Part shown: positions 15,598-20,107 of the stretch, piece by piece
Numbering within the stretch: position 1 is the first letter of the stretch
Layout: each line of letters opens with the position of its first letter
From: JANXLS01 sp038227045
GTDB taxonomy: Bacteria; Planctomycetota; SZUA-567; H5-PLA8
DNA: 20,107 nucleotides
Assembly (NCBI GenBank): GCA_038227045.1
Contig: JBBRQD010000095.1
Span: 1 to 20,107, forward strand
Reading direction: 5' to 3'
Program-made: the position numbers and the translations under genes
The notes under the pieces: generated by a model
Databases searched by the model: none
Told to the model about the DNA's origin: nothing
The model's input: the letters and a program-made list of their open reading frames with translations, nothing else

Positions 15598-16686
15598 ATG
15601 GCTCGCGTCATCTGTATTTTGAATCAAAAGGGCGGCGTCGGAAAGACCACCACGGCTCTGAACCTTGGCGCGGCGCTGGCCATTCGCGGCAAGCGCACGC
15701 TGTTGATCGATCTCGATCCGCAGGCCAATCTGACGATCGGCCTCGGCGAGCGGGCGAAGGATCTGAGCGAGTCCGTTTACGAGCTGCTCACCGATCCGCA
15801 TTCCGATGCGCTCAAGTTGACGATCCCGACCAAATGGGAGAACCTCGATATGGTGCGCAGCCACATCGATCTTTCCGGGGCGGAGATCGAAATGTTCACG
15901 ATGATCGGCCGCGAAACGCGCCTGGACCGCTCGCTTGTCAATGCGCGCACCAAGTACGATTACATCCTAATCGACTGCCTGCCGAGCCTTTCGATGCTGA
16001 CGGTCAACGCGATGGTCGCGGCGTCCGAAGTGCTTGTGCCGCTGCAGGCGCACCCGTTTGCGCTGGAAGGACTCGGCAAGCTTTTCGAAGTCGTTCAAAT
16101 GATCAATGAAGGCATCAATAAACAACTGAAAGTCAGCGGCGTCCTGGTGACGATGTACGACGGCCGCACCAACGTCTCGAAGGAGACGCTCGAAACGCTG
16201 CGCCGCGACCCGCGCTTGAACGAACAGATTTTCACCACAACGGTGAAACAAAATATTCGCATCGCGGAGAGCCAGCGGGACGGTGTGCCGGTGGTTCATT
16301 TCGATCCCGCCTGCCACGCCGCGCGCGCGTACATGGCGCTGTGCGAAGAAGTTCTTGAAATGGAAAGCGGCACGCTCGCGGGCCATTGCGCCGAGCGGAT
16401 TACGGCGCGCGAAGAAGCGTCGGAAAAAAAGGAGCGGACGTTCACCAGCGACCTGGTGGCCAACCCCGAGCGGCTGGCGAAGAAAAATACGGTGCTGCCG
16501 GGCGACGTACACGGGGCGATCAGTCCGCCGATACCGTCTGCTCATTCCGGTCCTGTCAGCGCGCTTCTGGGAACGGTGGAACCCAATTCGGTTCCGGGAA
16601 GTCCGGCGAACGAAACGCTGCATCCGTCTGGCGGAGTACAGGACGAGGACGAGGACGGCTTGCGTGCGAATCCGTCGATTATATAG
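15598..16686 (+). CDS. ParA/Soj-family ATPase with extended C-terminus
   Basis: Protein of 362 residues. Seen: deviant Walker A KGGVGKTT (11-18), the A' motif LLIDLDPQAN (35-44), Walker B DYILIDCLPSL (121-131) and a ParA core ending near residue 255. It starts directly at Walker A without an N-terminal DNA-binding extension, as in chromosomal Soj proteins. The family uses ATP-driven dimerisation on DNA to segregate chromosomes or position cargo. Residues 256-362 are an extra low-complexity tail, rich in Pro, Ser and Gly and ending with an acidic DEDEDG patch, that the core family lacks. Start ATG 15598 has GAGGAAATTC upstream. No parB lies in the window. The downstream neighbour is ispE, 65 bases away in the same direction, so the pair may be co-transcribed. 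Whether it is the main chromosomal ParA or a specialised MinD/ParA-like positioner is open. Confidence 0.92.
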   Translation: MARVICILNQKGGVGKTTTALNLGAALAIRGKRTLLIDLDPQANLTIGLGERAKDLSESVYELLTDPHSDALKLTIPTKWENLDMVRSHIDLSGAEIEMFTMIGRETRLDRSLVNARTKYDYILIDCLPSLSMLTVNAMVAASEVLVPLQAHPFALEGLGKLFEVVQMINEGINKQLKVSGVLVTMYDGRTNVSKETLETLRRDPRLNEQIFTTTVKQNIRIAESQRDGVPVVHFDPACHAARAYMALCEEVLEMESGTLAGHCAERITAREEASEKKERTFTSDLVANPERLAKKNTVLPGDVHGAISPPIPSAHSGPVSALLGTVEPNSVPGSPANETLHPSGGVQDEDEDGLRANPSII

Positions 16687-16751
16687 TCGAAAAAAATTCG
16701 GAAGGCATCTCAGGGGCACCCTCGGAAAAAATAAAAACGGTGGAGCAGACC

Positions 16752-17657
16752 ATGGCCTCGGATATTTTGCACGCAGAAGCATTCGCGAAAATTAATTGGG
16801 ATCTGCGCATTCTCGGCAAGCGGCCGGATCATTTTCACGAACTGGATTCGGTCTTCGTCAACGTTGCACTGAGCGATTGGCTGCGCATTGAAACGGCCGA
16901 AACGCTGTCGATGACGTGCACCGATCCGTCGCTGCCGGTTGATGGTTCGAACCTCGTGATGAAGGCTGCTGCGCTGTTGCAGCAGACGGCGGGCTGCAAG
17001 CAGAGCGCGAAAATTCATCTGGAAAAACACATCCCGATGGGTGGCGGGTTGGGCGGAGGTTCCAGCGACGCGGCCTGCGCGTTGACCGCGCTGAATCGGA
17101 TGTGGAATCTAAACTGGAGTGTCGAACAACTTGCCGCCGTGGGCGCGCAAGTGGGCAGCGATGTCGCGTATTTTCTGTACGGCGGGTGGTGTTTGTGCAG
17201 AGGACGCGGCGAGATTGTCCAGCCTCTGCCGGGTGCGGCACAATGGCCCGCGGTCAAGCTGCTGATGGTCCTGCCGCCGCTGCATGTGGCGACGCCGCTG
17301 GTCTACAAGACGTTGAGCGCGCCGCAATGGAATGGCACGGGCGGACGCGATGCGCAAGGCGTCGGCTTGCGCCTTGGCGAAGCGCTGCGCGCGTTGCAAC
17401 AAGGCAGCGCATCCGGGCTTGAATTGCGCAACGATCTCAGCGCCGCGGCGCGTGTTGTCGAACCGCGGCTCGAAGCGATTCAAGGTGTCTTGGAAAAATA
17501 TTTTCCCGGCCGCTGGCTGATGTCCGGCAGCGGCGCGGCACACTTCGCCGTTCCGCCGCAGGATGGATCGTTTGGAAATTTGGACGCATTGGTACAGGCT
17601 CTACGGGATGTCGTGCCGGGGACGCGCGTGATTGAGACGGAGACGAGGGCGGGTTGA
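16752..17657 (+). CDS. ispE: 4-diphosphocytidyl-2-C-methyl-D-erythritol kinase
   Basis: Protein of 301 residues of the GHMP kinase family. It phosphorylates the 2-hydroxyl of CDP-methylerythritol with ATP in the MEP pathway of isoprenoid synthesis, in the cytoplasm. Seen: AKINWDL (12-18, with the family Lys13), the ATP loop PMGGGLGGGSSDAA (95-108), GSDVAYFLYGG (135-145, usually GSDVPFF, with the catalytic Asp137), GRGE (151-154) and the C-terminal MSGSGAAHFA (257-266). Length is typical. ATG 16752 is chosen because GGAG lies 6 bases upstream and the protein aligns from there; the frame is open back to 16386 only by overlap with parA. It follows parA by 65 bases. The stop is 10 bases from the stop of the convergent isomerase gene. 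Confidence 0.95.
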   Translation: MASDILHAEAFAKINWDLRILGKRPDHFHELDSVFVNVALSDWLRIETAETLSMTCTDPSLPVDGSNLVMKAAALLQQTAGCKQSAKIHLEKHIPMGGGLGGGSSDAACALTALNRMWNLNWSVEQLAAVGAQVGSDVAYFLYGGWCLCRGRGEIVQPLPGAAQWPAVKLLMVLPPLHVATPLVYKTLSAPQWNGTGGRDAQGVGLRLGEALRALQQGSASGLELRNDLSAAARVVEPRLEAIQGVLEKYFPGRWLMSGSGAAHFAVPPQDGSFGNLDALVQALRDVVPGTRVIETETRAG

Positions 17658-17667
17658 AGTGCGAGAG

Positions 17668-18654
17668 TTACGCGGACATCAGCCCCATCTCCTGCAGATT
17701 TGCGACGCTGTTGGCCAGTTCGTCGATTTCGTACTTCATGACGGATTCGGAGTCCGCGTCATGGTCCCAGGGTGTGCGCCAGTCGCTGTCGTCGGGTTCG
17801 CAGGCGGCGCGGGCGAATTTGATGCAGGAGGCAAAATCGCGCGCCCGGCGATCGGGGTAATTCTCCCACCAGTTGTCGTTCAGCAACCGGATGTGCCGCT
17901 CGGTCAGCGCGCCGGGTTCGATGGACGCCGGAAGCGGGCCGAACGGTTCGAGAATTTTCGCGATTTCCGGCCACGGAACGGCACCCTCGCCGATGGGGCA
18001 GCGGGCAAGACGATAGCCTTCGGAGCTCCAATGGATGCGGTAATCTTTCAGGTGCACGTGCCGCACGAGCGGCGCGACAGCGCGCGTGAATTGCGCGGGT
18101 TCTTCACCAACCGCAAGCGGGTTGCCGGTGTCCAGACAGATGCCGACGTTCGGGCCGCATTCGCCGCAGATGTCCACGAGTTCGGCGCTGGTCAGATCCT
18201 GATGGTTTTCGACGGTGACATCGACACCTTGCCCGGCGGCTTTGTGCGCGAACGCTTTTAATTGCGCGCGCGCGTCGCCCATGATTCGAGTCCATTCCGC
18301 CCCAAATTTCGCACGGTCGCCGCAGAGCAAGGCGGTGAGATGCAAGCGGACGAGGGGGAAACCAAACCGTTCGGCGACGCGCAGCGAACCATTGAGATCG
18401 CCCCACGGAATGCCGTGCATCAAAATCGCGTATTTGCCGTTTGCATGTAAGCGCGCGCAGACGCGATCCACGTCCGCGTCGCTCACGTTTTTCAACAGAA
18501 ACACGGGAATTTCGACGCCCACCGCGCCGATGGAATCAGCCAGATCGAGAAATCCGTTCAAGCCCAGCGGGTGCGGGTTTGCGCGCGGGGAGTCGGCTCC
18601 AAACAAGCCGACGGAGTAGGCGATGCCGTAGGGATTCAGGCCGACGCGCAGCAT
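17668..18654 (-). CDS. sugar phosphate isomerase/epimerase-like TIM-barrel protein
   Basis: Protein of 328 residues, no signal peptide, so cytoplasmic. It fits the xylose-isomerase-like TIM barrel (AP endonuclease family 2 fold). Likely metal ligands are Glu149 in VTVENHQD, Asp175 in GICLDTGNP, His201 in VHLKD and Glu246 in ASIEPGA. Other features are an N-terminal strand LRVGLNPYGIAY and a barrel end ENYPDRRARDFASCIKFARA. Members isomerise or epimerise sugars and, next to DUF1080 genes, often belong to 3-keto-sugar or inositol-type pathways; the substrate here is unknown. ATG 18654 is the natural start by length, but no Shine-Dalgarno is visible before it. It lies 71 bases after the DUF1080 gene on the same strand and is probably co-transcribed. 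The C-terminal acidic tail (from about 287) is an addition. Confidence 0.88.
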   Translation of the reverse strand: MLRVGLNPYGIAYSVGLFGADSPRANPHPLGLNGFLDLADSIGAVGVEIPVFLLKNVSDADVDRVCARLHANGKYAILMHGIPWGDLNGSLRVAERFGFPLVRLHLTALLCGDRAKFGAEWTRIMGDARAQLKAFAHKAAGQGVDVTVENHQDLTSAELVDICGECGPNVGICLDTGNPLAVGEEPAQFTRAVAPLVRHVHLKDYRIHWSSEGYRLARCPIGEGAVPWPEIAKILEPFGPLPASIEPGALTERHIRLLNDNWWENYPDRRARDFASCIKFARAACEPDDSDWRTPWDHDADSESVMKYEIDELANSVANLQEMGLMSA

Positions 18655-18683
18655 GGGGAGAGGTCTCGAATTAAAGAGGGTGA

Positions 18684-18721
18684 GTGCCACGTATTTGCGG
18701 CTGTTTGCAAATCCGTGGCAC
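18684..18721. repeat. hairpin repeat between DUF1080 and isomerase genes (repeat E)
   Basis: GTGCCACG (18684-18691) pairs with CGTGGCAC (18714-18721), and ATTTGC (18693-18698) with GCAAAT (18707-18712), with one mismatch between and an 8-base loop. It begins 4 bases after the DUF1080 stop on the minus strand. No T-run follows, so it is not a standard intrinsic terminator. It may stabilise or separate the two parts of the message. Confidence 0.75.
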
Positions 18722-18725
18722 CCGA

Positions 18726-19724
18726 CTATGGCTTCTCGACGACCCACATATTGCGGAAGCGCACTGGATTGCCGTGGTTTTGCAGATGGATCGGCGCGGG
18801 TTCCGGGCCTTCTTTCATTGGCGAGGACGTTGTCGCGTGGGTGCATTCCGCGTTTTCGTGGATGAGCACTCCGTTGTGTTTCACCGTCATCGTGGCGTTC
18901 TTGACTTTCTTTCCGTCTTCGAATTTTGCGGCCGTGTAATCGATGTCGTATGTCTGCCACGAGAGCGGCGGGAAGCACATGTTCACGTCCGGGGCTTTGA
19001 TGGTATAGATGCCGCCGCATTCGTTGTTCTCGCCCTTCAAGCCGTAAGAATCGAGAATCTGGACTTCGTAACGCGATTGCGCATAGCACCCGCTGTTGCC
19101 GCGCCCCTGGCCGGACGCTTCGGGCATGTAGGGCAATTTGAATTCCAGATGCATCGTATAATTCTGCAGCGGTTTGAGCGTGTTGGCGCCTTGTTCGAGC
19201 GTTTTGTCCTCCGCCATTTTTGCGCCTTTTTGAAACTGGTCGAGAGATGTGCCATCGAAAATCACCAGCGCGCCTTCGGGCGGTTTCATGCCGGACGTGG
19301 GGCTTTCGCGGACGACGCGTTTGAGCTCGCTGGGCGCGCCGCCATGATCGCACGCCAGCGTCATCTTGCCGTCTTTGATTTCAGCGGAACCCAGAGCACC
19401 TTTCAGAATCGTGACGCCGTCCTTGGTTTCGCCGTCGAGCGGCGCTTTCTTGCCCTTGTCCCAGCCGTCGCCGGGCAGGCCACCCGTCAAAAATTCGGCG
19501 TGAAACTTGCCGTTTCCGCGCGCGATGACTTGCACGCCGGCTTTGAATTTGTCTTTGCCGGGAATGGTTACTTCGCCCGCGTACTCGCCCTGAACGGCGA
19601 AGTCCGCGTCGGCTTTTTCAATGTCGATGACCACGGTTTGCTTTTTTGCCTCGCCCGCAAACAGCGCGACGGAGCCCAAAACGAGGACGGCGGCAAGAGA
19701 ACCACGATGGGGAAGAAATGGCAT
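18726..19724 (-). CDS. secreted DUF1080 (3-keto-disaccharide hydrolase family) protein
   Basis: Protein of 332 residues with a Sec signal peptide (about 1-24, LAAVLVLGSVALFAG). Residues 30-140 are a beta-rich lead region I do not recognise. Residues about 150-330 are a DUF1080 lectin-like jelly roll: GALVIFDGTSLDQFQKG, LHLEF-type strand MHLEFKLPYMPE, GQGRGNSGCYAQSRYEVQIL, DIDYTAAKFEDGKKV and the closing IHLQNHGNPVRFRNMWV. Some family members cleave 3-keto-glycosides in the periplasm. ATG 19724 is chosen because AAAGGAAT lies upstream and the signal peptide begins there, although the frame opens 13 codons earlier. It heads a unit with the TIM-barrel isomerase, a pairing that fits keto-sugar metabolism. 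Compare the DUF1080 domain inside the giant kinase. Confidence 0.93.
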   Translation of the reverse strand: MPFLPHRGSLAAVLVLGSVALFAGEAKKQTVVIDIEKADADFAVQGEYAGEVTIPGKDKFKAGVQVIARGNGKFHAEFLTGGLPGDGWDKGKKAPLDGETKDGVTILKGALGSAEIKDGKMTLACDHGGAPSELKRVVRESPTSGMKPPEGALVIFDGTSLDQFQKGAKMAEDKTLEQGANTLKPLQNYTMHLEFKLPYMPEASGQGRGNSGCYAQSRYEVQILDSYGLKGENNECGGIYTIKAPDVNMCFPPLSWQTYDIDYTAAKFEDGKKVKNATMTVKHNGVLIHENAECTHATTSSPMKEGPEPAPIHLQNHGNPVRFRNMWVVEKP

Positions 19725-20040
19725 GGAATATTCCTTTAATGAAAGTAACGAAGGCGATCGCATGATCGGAATTCAAGTCTCCATACACCGCGAAGCATGG
19801 CAAAAAAGTCCAAAGTGCGAGCGCGGGAGCGACGATGAAGGTAGCGGCTTTGTGACAAGAGATTAGGGGTGGCTGTGCCGCTTAGGGGCCAGGGGTTAGG
19901 GGTGATGAATTCACTGCGCAAATATCGAATTTGCGGTTCCCTATTCCCTATCACCTAAGCGGCGCAGCCGCAGGGCCTTTCAAAAGTCCTCATTTTTCGT
20001 AGAGAAATAGCCGATCTTCTATTCAAAGGAGATCAGAAAA
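19725..20040. other. intergenic region between DUF1080 gene and insertion sequence
   Basis: The stretch 19725-19870 should carry the leftward promoter of the DUF1080 gene, but no convincing -35/-10 pair was found. The rest holds palindromic repeat F (19871-19969) and the left end of the insertion sequence (from about 19971). The transposase Shine-Dalgarno AAGGAG is at 20026-20031. Confidence 0.5.
19871..19969. repeat. 99-bp palindromic element (repeat F)
   Basis: The ends GGCTGTGCCGCTTAGG (19871-19886) and CCTAAGCGGCGCAGCC (19954-19969) pair at 15 of 16 positions. The pairing continues imperfectly inward through TTAGGGG/CCCTA-type tracts. The centre is a second perfect hairpin, CGCAAAT (19917-19923) with ATTTGCG (19929-19935). 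It looks like a foldback element or non-autonomous mobile repeat, and it directly abuts the presumed insertion-sequence end. Confidence 0.75.
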
Positions 20041-20107
20041 ATGAGTGTTGCCGCTGAAATTTCGCTTTTCGATGCCTTCAAGCAGGTTCCCGATCCGCGC
20101 AAACCGC
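19971..20107 (+). mobile_element. left end of a probable ISAs1-family insertion sequence (truncated by window)
   Basis: The transposase start at 20041 identifies the element. The sequence change after repeat F and the motif CAGGGCCTTTCAAAAGTCC (19971-19989) suggest the left terminal repeat starts near 19971. About 70 bases between this end and the start codon is a usual leader length for the family. The right end and target duplication are outside the window, so the boundary is a guess. Confidence 0.5.
20041..20107 (+). CDS. ISAs1-family transposase, N-terminal fragment (continues past window)
   Basis: The 22 visible codons read MSVAAEISLFDAFKQVPDPR then KP. The F-x-x-VPDPRKP motif is the hallmark start of the DDE_Tnp_1-associated N-terminal domain of ISAs1-family (H-repeat-like) transposases. 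A strong Shine-Dalgarno, AAGGAG (20026-20031), lies 9 bases upstream of ATG 20041. The DDE catalytic core is beyond the window, so I cannot say whether the gene is intact. Confidence 0.72.
   Translation, partial: MSVAAEISLFDAFKQVPDPRKP

Noticed and set aside
18655..19353. N-terminal extension of the isomerase frame
   Set aside because: It overlaps the DUF1080 gene in another frame, and the TIM barrel starts naturally at 18654.
1..20107. tRNA, rRNA, CRISPR array, defence or secretion-system cluster
   Set aside because: Looked for on both strands by eye; no cloverleaf, rRNA core, regularly spaced repeats or linked defence genes were seen.

Overview
The window looks like chromosome of a bacterium of the Planctomycetota/Verrucomicrobiota/Lentisphaerota (PVC) group or a close relative. 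The grounds are gene content: a PSCyt1-DUF1549-DUF1553 protein next to a Tat-exported DUF1501 protein, DUF1080 (3-keto-disaccharide hydrolase) proteins, a Hanks-type kinase fused to sulfatase-modifying-factor and sugar-dehydrogenase domains, and a xylose-isomerase-like TIM barrel. GC content looks moderate to high, Shine-Dalgarno sites are visible at most starts, and the intergenic DNA is full of short palindromic repeats. No rRNA, tRNA or CRISPR array was seen. The phylum is inferred from gene families only.

Layout, left to right. 1-77: a possible 3' end of a rightward gene. 78-395: repeat-rich intergenic DNA. 396-5867 (minus): a giant 1823-residue receptor-like Ser/Thr kinase with kinase, membrane segment, leucine-rich repeats, DUF1080, FGE-sulfatase and PQQ-sugar-dehydrogenase-like propeller. 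6012-10354 (minus): a DUF1553 cytochrome-like protein followed by a DUF1501 protein, with a perfect 25-bp inverted repeat between them. 10572-11414 (minus): an exported LolA-like protein with an unclear start. 11654-14971 (minus): an exported subtilase with PKD domains and Glu where the catalytic Asp is expected. 14972-15597: a long divergent intergenic region with a strong hairpin terminator and a possible attenuated leader. 15598-17657 (plus): a ParA/Soj ATPase and ispE. 17668-19724 (minus): a sugar isomerase/epimerase-like protein and a secreted DUF1080 protein. 19971-20107: the left end and first 22 codons of what looks like an ISAs1-family insertion sequence.

How the genes may work together. 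Most of the minus-strand genes encode exported or membrane proteins aimed at carbohydrate or polymer breakdown: DUF1553/DUF1501, DUF1080, the TIM-barrel isomerase and the subtilase. The giant kinase carries its own DUF1080 and sugar-dehydrogenase-like domains outside the membrane, so it could sense a keto-sugar or polysaccharide and signal inside by phosphorylation; this is inference. parA and ispE are housekeeping-type genes in a separate rightward unit.

The most unusual items are the kinase fusion with a duplicated linker at two domain boundaries, the D-to-E subtilase, the possible terminator-containing leader upstream of the subtilase, and at least six different palindromic repeat types occupying nearly every gene boundary.
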